Shown in pieces: positions 11,151 to 22,274 of a DNA stretch of 64,000 nt. The stretch is from contig NC_080077.1 in the NCBI RefSeq assembly GCF_949987535.1, positions 36,917,389-36,981,388 on the forward strand, in the 5' to 3' direction. Position 1 is the first letter of the stretch. Every line of letters starts with the position of its first letter. Position numbers and translations under genes: made by a program. The stretch comes from Balaenoptera acutorostrata (taxonomy: Eukaryota > Chordata > Mammalia > Artiodactyla > Balaenopteridae). A model generated the notes under the pieces. That model searched no databases, had not been told where the DNA came from, and was given only the letters and a program-made list of their open reading frames with translations.

Positions 11151-11317
11151 ACAGGTCTCCAATTTCCTAATTTCCAGAGCATGTAGAAAACTCAAATGCC
11201 CACAGAGGCCAGGCAAATACTGTAAACGTGTAAAACAGACAGGTCTATTACAATGCGAGGTTGTGGGGACCTTGGCAAATGAGACAGATCATACCCTATC
11301 TAAAGAGGTAAGCCCCT

Positions 11318-11464
11318 GGAATTCCACGGTGGTCCAGTGGTTAGGACTCCGCGTTCTCACTGTGGAGGGCCAGGATTTGATCCCTGGTCAGGGAATGAAA
11401 ATCCCACAAGCTGCGTGGTGCAGCCAAAAATAAAATTAAAAATTAAAAATTAAAAATTAAAAAA
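11318..11464 (+). mobile_element. Short CHR-type SINE (second subfamily)
   Basis: A tRNA-like head, 'ggtggtccagtggttagg', is followed by 'ttgatccctggtcagggaa' and a short body ending 'gtggtgcagccaaaaataaa', then an (AAATT)n tail at about 11420-11462. Flanks TAAAGAGGTAAGCCCCT (11301-11317) and TAAAGAGGTCAGCCCCT (11465-11481) differ at one base and form a 17-bp target-site duplication. Confidence 0.85.
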
Positions 11465-11481
11465 TAAAGAGGTCAGCCCCT

Positions 11482-11828
11482 ATGAGTTCTGCTTAACATT
11501 GCCATGCAGGAAGGTGGCCCGATATTGCAGCATCTTTTGATTTTTCTAAAGAAGTTGGAAATCAGAATGTGTGCGTGTGTGCATGCATGATTATGCACGC
11601 TTGTGTATATGTGTTAGAGAGAAAGAGAAGAGTAATCCTAGTTTTTAAACGTTAACCAGATACTCTAATTTATTTTTAGGACTCTGCACTACACTGAAGA
11701 TCCCAAGAGTTAAAGAGGGTAAGTTACTGCACAATAGTTAAGCTGACAACTATGTGACTCCATTCTTAAACTGGCTCAGCACATTATAAACCCCAGTGAG
11801 CAACGGAGGTAGCTGTTGGGTGACCTCA
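11482..11828. other. Unrecognised sequence, GT-rich patch
   Basis: Alternating purine/pyrimidine text lies near 11570-11613 (gtgtgcgtgtgtgcatgcatg ...). No gene is recognised. Confidence 0.45.
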
Positions 11829-11844
11829 ATAATAATTACCAGGT

Positions 11845-12210
11845 TGGCTTCCATGGTGGCGCAGTGGTTAAGAATCCACCTGCCAATGCAGGGGACATGG
11901 GTTCGAGCCCTGGTCCGGGAAGATCCCACATGCCACTGAGCAACTAAGCCCGTGAGCTGCAACTACTGAGCCTGCGTTCTAGAGCCTGAGAGCCACAACT
12001 ACTGAGCCCGCATGCCACAACTACTGAAGCCCGCGTGCCTAGAGCCTGTGCTCAGCAACAAGAGAAGCCACTACAAAGAGAAGCCCGCGCACCACAACGA
12101 AGAGTAGCCCCCGCTTGCCGCAACTAGAGAAAGCCCGCGCGCAGCACAAAGACCCAACACAGCCAAAAATAAATAAAAATAAAAACAAATAAATTTATTT
12201 TAAAAAAATA
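11845..12210 (+). mobile_element. Long CHR-type SINE
   Basis: The head 'ggtggcgcagtggttaag' and box B 'ggttcgagccc' are intact. The body has three internal 'caactactga' units and the usual 'ccgcaactagagaaagcccg', with an A-rich (TAAA) tail. Likely target-site duplication ATAATTACCAGG (11832-11843) versus ATATTTACTAGG (12217-12228), 10 of 12 matching, so it looks older than the copy at 10849. Confidence 0.85.
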
Positions 12211-12279
12211 ATAATAATATTTACTAGGACAATGCAGAAAGAAGTGTTCACGGCAGACAACTGGTAGATCTCTATGTTG

Positions 12280-12390
12280 TAGGTTCCTTGAGAAGAGGAA
12301 CCACGTCTATTTTGTTCTCCACTGTTTCACCAGTGCTAGCACAATACTTGGTCCATAGTAGACCCTTGATAAGTAGCCACTGAATGAATT
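12280..12390 (+). repeat. L2-type LINE 3' end relic
   Basis: 'gaggaaccacgtctattttgttctccactg...agcacaatacttggtccatagtag...actgaatgaatt' follows the L2 3' terminus in order. Confidence 0.6.
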
Positions 12391-13094
12391 AATATATGAG
12401 ATTCAACACAGACAAGAGAAAGCATTAGTAAAGGAGTCAATTATCATTATACTATTAAATTATTCAGAGAGATGTTTATAATCATATCATTTAGCACCCT
12501 GAAGTAAAGCACACCTAGCAGATGAACAATCACAAGAAAACAACAAACAACAAAGCAAGACATAGAATCAGGGAGGAAAAAATAAATAACTGGAGATATT
12601 TCTGGCTAAACACGAAATTGAAACACGCATTTATCCACACTTCCTCCTAAAATCTTTCTATGTGAGAGGAAAAGAATTTAAGGAGTTTAAACCCCAAAGG
12701 ACAAAATGAACCAAGGAGGATTGAAGGTAGAGAAGAATGAGCAGCAAAATCTCAGACACTGGAAAGTGGATGGGCAGATGACTTAGCCAACAGGAAAAGG
12801 CCAAAACCTGGTGCCTACGGAGGGAGATTCAAAAAGAAACAACTCCACTTATGACACAGAGCCCTGGAAAAGCTCAGGAATCATCACATCAGAGACACCT
12901 GAGTATGCGGCCCAGGGTGTGACTCAAGAGGATTGGTTGAAGATTAGTACAAATAAGGTGCAATTAATCAACCCAGTTCCTTTCCTGCTGTATATAACAT
13001 GGTGACTTACCCCCAGTCTGGGCAGAGGCAAGAGGTTAATTTCTGAAGAGGTTTGCAGCCCTGAGGAGGAGGGTGAAACCCTGTAGCAGCAGTT
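12391..13094. other. Unrecognised sequence
   Basis: No gene, RNA or confident repeat is visible. Confidence 0.45.
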
Positions 13095-13570
13095 ATCTGT
13101 TAATGGCGATAATGCTTTGTAACAAACAACCACAAAACCACAGTGGTATTCAACAATAACAATTCGTTGTTTATGAATATGGAGTTAGCAGGAGATGCAA
13201 ACACATTGGGAGATTGATTGCCTGATCTAGGCTCACTTGGGCTAGGATGACCAGAGTGACTCTATACTGATCTACAAGCCTCTCATCTTCCAGCAGGAAA
13301 GCTCAAAATGTCCTCGTACTGATGACAGGTATGAGAGAACAGGCCAAAATTCACAAAGTTTTTGGAGTCCTAGGCTTGGAAAGGCCACACTTTCAATTCT
13401 GCCATAATCTATTGCCCAAAGTAAGTAACAAGCCAGCTCAGATTTAACTCATGGAGAAAGAGACTCCACCTCTGAGGTGAGAGGAACTGCAGAGTCATAC
13501 AGCAAAGGGCATGAATATAGGGATGTATAAACAATTGGTGCTGTTATTCAATCTGTCACACCTGACTAAA
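13095..13570 (+). repeat. Ancient interspersed repeat, LTR/MER-like, family not assigned
   Basis: An ordered series of pieces, 'gctttgtaacaaacaaccac', 'tggagttagcag', 'ctcatcttccagcagg', 'gtaacaagccagctcagatt' and 'agactccacctctgaggtg', is a common mammal-wide repeat pattern. No coding capacity. Confidence 0.45.
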
Positions 13571-14292
13571 AAGTGAGGACAATTAGGTAGAAGTCTGCAT
13601 ACTGAGGAGTGAGCCTCTCGCATTCCATGCCCACATTCAGCTCTGAGAATGCTAGCATTCAACCTTATACCTCCCAAACGGTGTAACATTCTTCTTCAGA
13701 GACTGAAAGAGAGAAGAACTAAGACTAGGACATTTTGGGGACTCCCCCCTCCCATGAGAAATCTGATTTACTCCCTTAATCTTCTGTGAATCACAATGTC
13801 AATATACCTTTTTATTGTCTCACAATTATGAATGGACAACCTAGGTTCACCAGATATTTGAAGAAATCTCCTAACACAAAAGGCAGAAACAAACAAACAA
13901 CAACCGAAAAAAAGCAGAGGAAGAAGAGACAGCGTGGAGGGAGAAGAAGAAAACTTAAAAACCTGTTAAATAATCTGTCAAATTATTCAGCATTAACTAT
14001 AAACTATAATAGCTAAAAACTATAATAGCTAAAAACTATAATAGCTAAAATAGATATTCAATCAAAGTTTAGTAGATTATTAGGTTTAAAAAAGACTCAA
14101 AAGAAGGACAACAGACAAGAGGTAGAACATTAGGAGAGAAAGAAGAAAAAAGTCTGATAGATCATTAGAGGAGATTCAATATTTGAAAGTTAAGGGCTAG
14201 TTACAGGAAGACAGTCCCTGAAACATCAAATGACTTAGCCATAATGTACAGATCTGGTAATCAGAGCAAATTACACATTTTCTTTATTTATT
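13571..14292. other. Unrecognised sequence
   Basis: No gene is seen. It contains the 16-bp tandem repeat at about 13999-14050 and a purine-rich stretch at 13905-13950. Confidence 0.45.
13999..14050. repeat. 16-bp tandem repeat, about 3 copies
   Basis: The unit AACTATAATAGCTAAA repeats about three times with near-perfect identity. Confidence 0.8.
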
Positions 14293-14300
14293 AAGATCAG

Positions 14301-14396
14301 GGAGATCCAAGAGGGAAGAGATATGGGAACATATGTATATGTATAACTGATTCACTTTGTTATAAAGCAGAAAGTAAAAAAAAAAAAAACAAAAAA
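14301..14396 (+). mobile_element. L1 3' tip
   Basis: 'ccaagagggaagagatatggg...tgattcactttgttataaagcagaaagt' followed by an A-rich tract (14369-14395) corresponds to the L1 3' UTR seen in antisense at 38760-38830. It is severely 5' truncated. What follows may have been carried along with it (see findings). Confidence 0.65.
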
Positions 14397-14796
14397 AAAC
14401 TCATCCACTAAATACTTAATATCTGTGTATTTGATTAGACATTAATTATATCCAATTAAAATATACCTAACGTGCAACATTCTATTAGAAACCACCTGAC
14501 TAAAGACATTCTGGGCTCATTCAGACCAAGGATCTGTAGTTTGAGACCCCTAGTAGTAAGTATATTTATACTAAGACTCTAAACACAGATTTTTTTATGA
14601 CCATTATGTTTTGAGTTTTAGTCTTCTCAACTGAAGAATAAGTACTGTGGAGTTTGTGAGGGCGAATTTGTTTCACTGATATTTATATCTGTGGAACTTT
14701 CATTGTTTGTCATCATTGGAATACCATTTTGTACATTAGCATTTGGTCTGTTGGTCTTTGTTTGATATATTAAAGGTTATTGATATTAAAAAAAAA
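14397..14796 (+). other. Possible L1 3'-transduced segment
   Basis: About 390 bases of non-repeat sequence between the L1 tip and a second A-tract (14788-14798). An ATTAAA lies about 15 nt before that tract. AAGATCAG occurs at 14293-14300 just before the L1 tip and again at 14797-14804 just after the second A-tract, as a target-site duplication would. The duplication is only 8 bp, so this is tentative. Confidence 0.4.
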
Positions 14797-14804
14797 AAGA
14801 TCAG

Positions 14805-15310
14805 ATAATCTAGTTACTTGGTTATCCACACAGGCATACCACTTTATTTCCAATATATGAAATGCCCGTGTTGTAAGTAGAGGTGGAAATTACATTAGAA
14901 AGTAAAGATGTTCCATTATCAGGAAGTTCCTGTGTTTATTTATATGGTCAGCAGCAACTGAAAAAAAAAATCAGTGATGTCAAGATTGAAGGACAAGACT
15001 TCTTAGGCAGAGCCGTCACTTTCCTTGTCTATTTGTTGGGAGTGTTCAAGTCTGTCACTGCTCACAGGATGCTCCTTATCTCATTTGGGGTCTGGCAACC
15101 TTTTCAGCACACTGTGTTCCTTGACTAGTGCTGTTAACAAGTCCAAACCACTGTGAGGCACAAGTCTCCAAAGTATACGCTCCCTTCCTCCCCCCAAAGA
15201 GGACACCAGGGCTACAACAAAAGCTTCATTTCAATATTGCAATACTTGGCTCAGCATGGTCCTTGAAGAGCTCCATCTTTTAAATCAATTGATTAGGAGT
15301 TGCTAGCTTT
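14805..15310. other. Unrecognised sequence
   Basis: No gene or confident repeat is visible. The 81-codon open frame near 14883-15128 contains an A-tract-encoded KKK run and shows no family signature. Confidence 0.45.
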
Positions 15311-15535
15311 GGTGGACCACTTACCATGTGCCAGGCGCTGTTCTAAATGCTTGGCAGACATACACTCATTTTATCCTCAGAGCAGCTCTTTGTGGCAGGT
15401 ATTTTATTATTACTACTATTATTATCATTAGTTCTTGTTAAAGATAAGAACCTCTCTCAGAAACAGAGAGGGTCAACACAGCAGCAGGACGTTTAACCCA
15501 AGCAGTTTAGCTCTGGAGCCCACTAAACTCTCCTG
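15311..15535 (-). repeat. MIR SINE relic
   Basis: 'ttaccatgtgccaggcgctg', 'actcattttatcctcagag' and 'gtggcaggtattttattatt' match the MIR reverse complement in order over about 220 bases. Confidence 0.7.
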
Positions 15536-15819
15536 CTTTGAGTATAAAAAATTCATAGATTACATACTTATAGCTAAATAGGCTTTTAACTGCAGAAATT
15601 TATTCAATATTCCATCTCGGTGTTCCCTCACAATTTTCAAAAGGGGCCACTGTTTGGGGGCCTGTATTATGTGAACAGTAATTTCAGAGCAACAGACCCA
15701 GAAATTAAGTAAATACTGCCCTGCAAATTCTAGGGAGCTTAGCCCTGGCTTTCCAGGAGGGCATAAATTGTCCAGGACATGATGGATCCTCTGCCCTCAT
15801 GAACGTAGAGACTTAAATC

Positions 15820-16028
15820 TGTGTGCCAGACACTATGTTAAGTGCTTTCATGCCTAATTTCACACAGTCCTCACAACAAGGCTGGGAGACAGCCATTAAT
15901 TAACCTCACATGTTACAAATCAAGAAACTGAGGCATGGAGAGGATAAATTATTTACCCCACTGCCAATAAACGTCAAGGTGAGGTTCAACCAGTTCTTTC
16001 TAACACTAAAGCCCACATCATTCTTCCA
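15820..16028 (-). repeat. MIR SINE relic
   Basis: 'tgtgccagacactatgttaa', 'cagtcctcacaacaaggctg', 'aagaaactgaggcatggaga' and 'aaggtgaggttcaaccag' match the MIR reverse complement in order. Confidence 0.7.
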
Positions 16029-16284
16029 CATTATAAAGTTAAATAAAACATGGTAGAGAGCCCTGGTAACTTAAATCATGAGAAGTTTGTAGCTCTGCAC
16101 TCCATGTTTTTCATCTATAAATAGTTTACTCTATAAAGATACCTCATGGAGAAGTTTTGAAAAATTCATTGTTACCTTTACTTGTAGTGACTTTTTTGAG
16201 CTGATAGACGGGCATCGTATCTAAATTGCATGAAGAGAGGAAGGGAGAAGGGAGACATTGGGCCAGCCAAATTAACACCTGATT

Positions 16285-16620
16285 CATTAAATAGATAAGT
16301 TTAATTCTGCCAAGATGGGCAAGGCATGGGGAATAAAAGATAGTAGCCCTTGTGCTTAAAAAATTGACAATCTAATAGAAAGTTAATGTAAAAACACACT
16401 ATGTGTGTCATGGAGGCTCAAAGGAGGAGGGCGGTCACACTCGTTGGGGCAGCAGGAGAGGCTTCAAGGAAGAGCTTTCATGTAACTTAGGCCTAAAGAA
16501 CATGAGAGGGGATAAGTGTGAGATGCATTCCAGGTGGAGGAAAGACCACCAAAATGGTACCAAGACAGTGAGTACAGATCCCCTCTTCAGATATATCAAA
16601 TGTGCCTGAAACATGGAAAG
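16285..16620. repeat. Ancient interspersed repeat, family not assigned
   Basis: Pieces such as 'agtagcccttgtgcttaaaa' and 'agaggcttcaaggaagagct...atgcattccaggtggaggaa' are in the order of a common mammal-wide repeat. The short open frames here are not genes. Confidence 0.4.
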
Positions 16621-17044
16621 CAAACCAAACTTAGGAAAAAGAGTTTGATGACCCAAGTCCATGTCCAGTGAATAAATGAAACCATTACATATATGTTTGG
16701 GCTGAGACCTAACTCAAAGCTTCCTCTGCTTTTCACATGTATCTGCCATTGTCCAGTTGTAAGAAAATGGCTTAGAAAACTAAACTCCATCCGATTTGTT
16801 TTTAATCTCAAATTTGGCCACAGCAAGCTATAATACTATCCAAAGTCAAACATTCGGTGCCAAATTTCATCCTATGTAGACATCTTTATGTAGACTTATA
16901 GCCCTTGAATATAAAGGACCCATACATAAGGGAAAGTCTGACAGATCTTTAATTATCCACTGGGAAATTGCTATACAGCAATAGACAACCTCCTCGGAGG
17001 ACACTATATTTTAGGTTTATAACCTTGACACAAATATTTGCTTT
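16621..17044. other. Unrecognised sequence left of the L1
   Basis: No gene is recognised. This is the left flank of the full-length L1 insertion. It ends at the target-site duplication. Confidence 0.45.
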
Positions 17045-17058
17045 TGGATGAATTTCTT
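17045..17058. repeat. L1 target-site duplication, 3' copy
   Basis: TGGATGAATTTCTT, identical to 24160-24173. The last two T's merge with the poly(T) run. Confidence 0.85.
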
Positions 17059-17079
17059 TTTTTTTTTTTTTTTTTTTTT

Positions 17080-18185
17080 GTACATGGATGACCACAACAA
17101 AAGCAACAATGATTGCAATTACCAGACATGAAACACACTTATACTATGTCATAACATTGACATTCAGTCCAGTAATCCTCCACTGTAACAGCTCCTTTAC
17201 TTTGCAGTGAAAATTGATTTGTATATTCTTTTCCTCTGAGTCCTTGTGGGATTTTTTTTTTTTTTAATTCAGACAGAAAGTCACAAAAATTATATTCATC
17301 CTCATCAGTTCACTCAGTCCCATGTAATTAATTTCTTTTTTTTCATCTTGATCTTTTGTTAGCACTTTTATGAGTTCATCAGTTTTTCATTAGAGTTCTG
17401 AAAATGCTTATTCATTCAGTTCAGCAGTACAGTCAGTTACCAGAAACCTGTACTTGTCAGAGTCTTTTCCATGAATTTCTTGAAGATGAAACTCTTTTAT
17501 AGGAACATATTTGCAAAATCATCAGAGTACACCCAGAACTGTCTGTAAATGACAAAAGACTTAAAAATGACCATGGTTAAAGATTTGATGAAAGTTCATA
17601 ATAATGCAGTTGACAAGAAAATTAGTTATTTCTGAGATATACATTTTAAAGTAATAACTAGGATTATTACTTATAACATTATACCAGAACATATAAGATT
17701 TTTAGACGTTTCCTGTAATGTCTGAAACATTTATATTAACATATTTCCATACATATTTCCATACAAATACAAATATAAGATTTTTAGAAATTTCATGTAA
17801 TGTCTGAAACATTTATATTAACATATTTCCATACATATTTCCATACAAATACAAATATAAGATTTTTAGAAATTTCATGTAATGTCTGAAACATTTATAT
17901 TAACATATTTCCATACATATTTCCATACAAATACAAATATAAGATTTTTAGAAATTTCATGTAATGTCTGAAACATTTATATTAACATATTTCCATACAT
18001 ATTTCCATACAAATACAAATATAAGATTTTTAGAAATTTCATGTACTGTCTGAAACATTTATATTAACATATTTCCATACATATTTCCATACAAATACAA
18101 ATATAAGATTTTTAGAAATTTCATGTAATGTCTGAAACATTTATATTAACATATTTCCATACAAATAACCCAATGAAAGTTTAGT
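17080..18185 (-). other. L1 3'-transduced genomic segment
   Basis: About 1.1 kb between the normal L1 3' terminus and the terminal poly(A). The second L1 here ends with its tail directly after the equivalent 3' terminus (about 35390), so this DNA is not part of the L1 3' UTR. It has no CDS, contains an 82-bp minisatellite and an internal T-tract (17251-17264), and is AT-rich. No AATAAA or ATTAAA is visible within 40 nt of the terminal poly(A), which is unusual. The source locus is unknown. Confidence 0.8.
17691..18167. repeat. 82-bp minisatellite, about 5.8 copies
   Basis: TAATGTCTGAAAC (one copy TACTG) recurs at 17716, 17798, 17880, 17962, 18044 and 18126, exactly 82 bases apart. The unit contains an internal 'catatttccata' doublet. 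Copies are nearly identical except the first (GACGTTTCCTG) and the truncated last. Confidence 0.95.
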
Positions 18186-18397
18186 ATTAGTTGTTTTGTT
18201 TGTTTTTTTATACTGCAGGTTCTTATTAGGCATCAGTTTTATACACATCCGTGTATACATGTCAATCCCAATCGCCCAATTCAGCACATCACCATCCCCA
18301 CCTCATCGCAGTTTTCCCCCCTTGGTGTCCATATGTCCATTCTCTACATCTGTGTCTCAACTTCTGCCCTGCAAACTGGCTCATCTGTACCGTTTTT
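18186..18397 (-). other. L1 3' UTR
   Basis: It follows the ORF2 stop. On the minus strand it ends AATAAGAACCTGCAGTATAAA, matching the 3' ends of the L1 copies at 35360-35390 and 59770-59790 (CCTGCTGTATAAA), then a weak A-rich run (aaacaaacaaaacaa) that did not serve as the final 3' end. Confidence 0.85.
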
Positions 18398-21300
18398 CTA
18401 CGTTCCACATACATGCATTAACATACGATATTTGTTTTTCTCTTTCTGACTTACTTCACTCTGTATGACAGTCTCTAGATCCATCCACTTCTCAACAAAT
18501 GACTCAATTTCGTTCCTTTTTATGGCTGAATAATATTCCATCGTATATATGTACCACAACTTCTTTATCCATTCGTCTGTTGATGGGCATTTAGGTTGCT
18601 TCCATGACCTGGCTATTGTAAATAGTGCTGCAATGAACATTCGGGTGCACGTGTCTTTTTGAATTACGGTTTTCTCTGGGTATATGCCCAGTAGTGGGAT
18701 TGCTGGGTCATATGGTAATTCTATTTTTAGTTTTTTAAGGAACCTCCATATTGTTCTCCATAGTGGCTGTATCAATTTACATTCCCACCAACAGTGCAAG
18801 AGGGTTCCCTTTTCTCCACACCCTCTCCAGCATTTGTTGTTTGTAGATTTTCTGATGATGCCCATTCTAACAGGAGTGAGGTGATACCTCATTGTAGTTT
18901 TGATTTGCATTTCTCTAATAATTAGTGATGTTGAGCATCTTTTCATGTGCTTCGTGGCCGTCTGTATGTCTTCTTTGGAGAAATGTCTATTTAGGTCTTC
19001 TGCCCATTTTTGGATTGGGGTGTTTGTTTCTTTGATATTGAGCTGAATGAGCTGTTTATATATTTTGGAGATTAATCCTTTGTCCGTTGATTCATTTGCA
19101 AATATTTTCTCCCATTCTGAGGGTTGTCTTTTCGTCTTGTTTATGGTTTCCTTTGCTGTGCAAAAGCTTTGAAGTTTCATTAGGTCCCACTTGTTTATTT
19201 TTGTTTTTATTTCCATTACTCTAGGAGGTGGATCGAAAAAGATCTTGCTGTGATTTATGTCAAAGAGTGTTCTTCCTATGTTTTCCTCTAAGAGTTTTAT
19301 AGTGTCCAGTCTTATATTTAGGTCTCTAATCCATTTTGAGTTTATTTTTGTGTATGGTGTTAGGGAGTATTCTAATTTCATTCTTTTACATGTGGCTGTC
19401 CAGTTTTCCCAGCACCACTTATTGAAGAGACTGTCTTTTCTCCATTGTATATCTTTGCCTCCTTTGTCATAGATTAGTTGACCATAGGTGCGTGGGTTAA
19501 TCTCTGGGCTTTCTATCTTGTTCCATTGATCTATGTTTCTGTTTTTGTGCCAGTACCATATTGTCTTGATTACTGTAGCTTTGTAGTATAGTCTGAAGTC
19601 AGGGAGTCTGATTCCTCCAGCTCCATTTTTTTGCCTCAAGACTGCTTTGGCTATTCGGGGTCTTTTGTGTCTCCATACAAATTTTAAGATGATTTGTTCT
19701 AGCTCCGCAAAAAATGCCCTTGGTAATTTGATAGGGATTGCATTGAATCTGTAGATTGCTTTGGGTAGTATACTCATTTTCACAATGTTGATTCTTCCAA
19801 TCCAAGAACATGGTATATCTCTCCATCTGTTGGTATCATCTTTAATTTCTTTCATCAGTGTCTTATAGTTTTCTGCATACAGGTCTTTTGTCTCCCTAGG
19901 TAGGTTTATTCCTAGGTATTTTATTCTTTTTGTTGCAATGGTAAATGGGAGTGTTTCCATAATTTCTCTTTCAGATTTTTCATCATTAGTGTATAGGAAT
20001 GCAAGAGATTTCTGTGCATTAATTTTGTAACCTGCAACTTTACCATATTCATTAATTAGCTCTAGCAGTTTTCTGGTGGCAGTTTTAGGATTCTCTATGT
20101 ATAGTATCATGTCATCCGCAAACAGTGACAGTTTTACTTCTTCTTTTCCAATTTGTATTCCTTTTATTTCTTTTTCTTCTCTGATTGCCGTGGCTAGGAC
20201 TTCCAGAACTATGTTGAATAATAGTGGTGAGAGTGGACATCCTTGTCTCGTTCCTGATCTTAGAGGAAATGCTTTCAGTTTTTCACCATTGAGAATGATG
20301 TTTGCTGTGGGTTTGTCATATATGGCCTTTATTATGTTGAGGTAGGTTCCCTCTATGCCCACTTTCTGGAGAGTTTTTATCATAAATGGGTGTTGAATTT
20401 TGTCAAAAGCTTTTTCTGCATCTATTGAGATGATCATATGGTTTTTATTCTTCAATTTGTTAATATGGTGTATCACATTGATTGATTTGCGTATATTGAA
20501 GAATCCTTGCATCCCTGGGATAAATCCCACTTGATCGTGGTGTATGATCCTTTTAATGTGTTGTTGGATTCTGTTTGCTAGTATTTTGTTGAGGATTTTT
20601 GCATCTATATTCATCAGTGATATTGGTCTGTAATTTTCTTTTTTTGTAGTGTCTTTGTCTGGTTTTGGTATCAGGGTGATGGTGGCCTCATAGAATGAGT
20701 TTGGGAGAGTTCCTTCCTCTGCAATTTTTTGGAAGAGTTTGAGAAGGATGGGTGTTAGCTCTTCTCTAAATGTTTGATAGAATTCACCTGTGAAGCCATC
20801 TGGTCCTGGACTTTTGTTTGTTGGAAGATTTTTAATCACAGTTTCAATTTCATTACTTGTGATTGGTCTGTTGATATTTTCTGTTTCTTCCTGGTTCAGT
20901 CTTGGAAGGTTATACCTTTCTAAGAATTTGTCCATTTCTTCCAGGTTGTCCATTTTATTGGCATAAAGTTGCTTGTAGTAGTCTCTTAGGATGTTTTGTA
21001 TTTCTGCGGTGTCTGTTGTAACTTCTCCTTTTTCATTTCTGATTTTATTGATTTGAGTCCTCTCCCTCTTTTTCTTGATGAGTCTGGCTAATGGCTTATC
21101 AATTTTGTTTATCTTCTCAAAGAACCAACTTTTAGTTTTATTGATCTTTGCTATTGTTTTCTTTGTTTCTATTTCATTTATTTCTGCTCTGATCTTTATG
21201 ATTTCTTTCCTTCTGCTAACTTTGGGTTTTGTTTGTTCTTCTTTCTCTAGTTTCTTTAGGTGTAAAGTTAGATTGTTTACTTGAGATTTTTCTTGTTTCT

Positions 21301-22216
21301 TTAGGTAGGCTTGTATAGCTATAAACTTCCCTCTTAGAACCGCTTTTGCTGCATCCCATAGGTTTTGGGTCGTCGTGTTTTCATTGTCATTTGTCTCTAG
21401 GTATTTTTTTATTTCCTGTTTGATTTCTTCAGTGATCTCTTGGTTATTTAGTAACGTATTGTTTAGCCTCCATGTGTTTGTCTTTTTTACGTTTTTTTCC
21501 CTGTAATTCATTTCTAATCTCATAGCGTTGTGGTCAGAAAAGATGCTTGATATGATTTCAATTTTCTTAAATTTACTGAGGCTTGATTTGTGACCCAAGA
21601 TGTGATCTATCCTGGAGAATGTTCCGTGTGCACTTGAGAAGAACGTGTAATCTGCCGTTTTTGGATGGAATGTCCTATATATATCAATTAAATCTATCTG
21701 GTCTATTGTGTCATTTAAAGCTTCTGTTTCCTTATTTATTTTCATTTTGGATGATCTGTCCATTGGTGTAAGTGAGGTGTTAAAGTCCCCCACTATTATT
21801 GTGTTACTGTCGATTTCCTCTTTTATAGCTGTTAGCAGTTGCCTTATGTATTGAGGTGCTCCTATGTTGGGTGCATATATATTTATAATTGTTATATCTT
21901 CTTCTTGGATTGATCCCTGGATCATTATGTAGTGTCCTTCCTTGTCTCTTGTAACATTCTTTATTTTAAAGTCTATTTTATCTGATATGAGTATAGCTAC
22001 TCCAGCTTTCTTTTGATTTCCATTTGCATGGAATATCTTTTTCCATCCCCTCACTTTCAGTCTGTATGTGTCCCTAGGTCTGAAGTGGGTCTCTTGTAGA
22101 CAGCATATATATGGGTCTTGTTTTTGTATCCATTCAGCCAGTCTATGTCTTTTGGTTGGGGCATTTAATCCATTCACGTTTAAGGTAATTATCGATATGT
22201 ATGTTCCTATGACCAT
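18398..22216 (-). CDS. L1 ORF2p endonuclease/reverse transcriptase, intact
   Basis: The open frame of 1272 residues is about the usual length for mammalian L1 ORF2p. Domain order: apurinic-type endonuclease (about 1-235) with the catalytic asparagine in LNVNGLN near residue 13, QETH (Glu about 42), GDFN (about 144-147) and SDHN near 229; reverse transcriptase (about 450-770) with [20 protein letters not shown] and the catalytic FADD near 700; then a carboxyl region with the Cys/His motif [16 protein letters not shown]. The protein nicks target DNA and primes cDNA synthesis on RNA in the nucleus, acting on its own L1 RNA and on SINE or mRNA templates. The ATG at 22216 lies 58 bases after the ORF1 stop. 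No stop codon or frameshift interrupts it, unlike the copy at 31364-35185. Whether it is active cannot be judged from sequence alone. Confidence 0.93.
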   Translation of the reverse strand: MVIGTYISIITLNVNGLNAPTKRHRLAEWIQKQDPYICCLQETHFRPRDTYRLKVRGWKKIFHANGNQKKAGVAILISDKIDFKIKNVTRDKEGHYIMIQGSIQEEDITIINIYAPNIGAPQYIRQLLTAIKEEIDSNTIIVGDFNTSLTPMDRSSKMKINKETEALNDTIDQIDLIDIYRTFHPKTADYTFFSSAHGTFSRIDHILGHKSSLSKFKKIEIISSIFSDHNAMRLEMNYREKNVKKTNTWRLNNTLLNNQEITEEIKQEIKKYLETNDNENTTTQNLWDAAKAVLRGKFIAIQAYLKKQEKSQVNNLTLHLKKLEKEEQTKPKVSRRKEIIKIRAEINEIETKKTIAKINKTKSWFFEKINKIDKPLARLIKKKRERTQINKIRNEKGEVTTDTAEIQNILRDYYKQLYANKMDNLEEMDKFLERYNLPRLNQEETENINRPITSNEIETVIKNLPTNKSPGPDGFTGEFYQTFREELTPILLKLFQKIAEEGTLPNSFYEATITLIPKPDKDTTKKENYRPISLMNIDAKILNKILANRIQQHIKRIIHHDQVGFIPGMQGFFNIRKSINVIHHINKLKNKNHMIISIDAEKAFDKIQHPFMIKTLQKVGIEGTYLNIIKAIYDKPTANIILNGEKLKAFPLRSGTRQGCPLSPLLFNIVLEVLATAIREEKEIKGIQIGKEEVKLSLFADDMILYIENPKTATRKLLELINEYGKVAGYKINAQKSLAFLYTNDEKSEREIMETLPFTIATKRIKYLGINLPRETKDLYAENYKTLMKEIKDDTNRWRDIPCSWIGRINIVKMSILPKAIYRFNAIPIKLPRAFFAELEQIILKFVWRHKRPRIAKAVLRQKNGAGGIRLPDFRLYYKATVIKTIWYWHKNRNIDQWNKIESPEINPRTYGQLIYDKGGKDIQWRKDSLFNKWCWENWTATCKRMKLEYSLTPYTKINSKWIRDLNIRLDTIKLLEENIGRTLFDINHSKIFFDPPPRVMEIKTKINKWDLMKLQSFCTAKETINKTKRQPSEWEKIFANESTDKGLISKIYKQLIQLNIKETNTPIQKWAEDLNRHFSKEDIQTATKHMKRCSTSLIIREMQIKTTMRYHLTPVRMGIIRKSTNNKCWRGCGEKGTLLHCWWECKLIQPLWRTIWRFLKKLKIELPYDPAIPLLGIYPEKTVIQKDTCTRMFIAALFTIARSWKQPKCPSTDEWIKKLWYIYTMEYYSAIKRNEIESFVEKWMDLETVIQSEVSQKEKNKYRMLMHVCGT

Positions 22217-22274
22217 TTTCTTAATTGTTTTGGGTTTGTTTTTGTAGGTCCTTTTCTTCTCTTGTGTTTCCCAC

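Noticed and set aside
17691..18167. CRISPR-like array
   Set aside because: Units are directly contiguous with no unique spacers, in a mammalian genome; it is a minisatellite.
17080..18185. Treating this as ordinary flanking DNA outside the L1
   Set aside because: The exact duplication TGGATGAATTTCTT encloses it together with the L1, and no such duplication was found at the L1's own 3' end near 18186.
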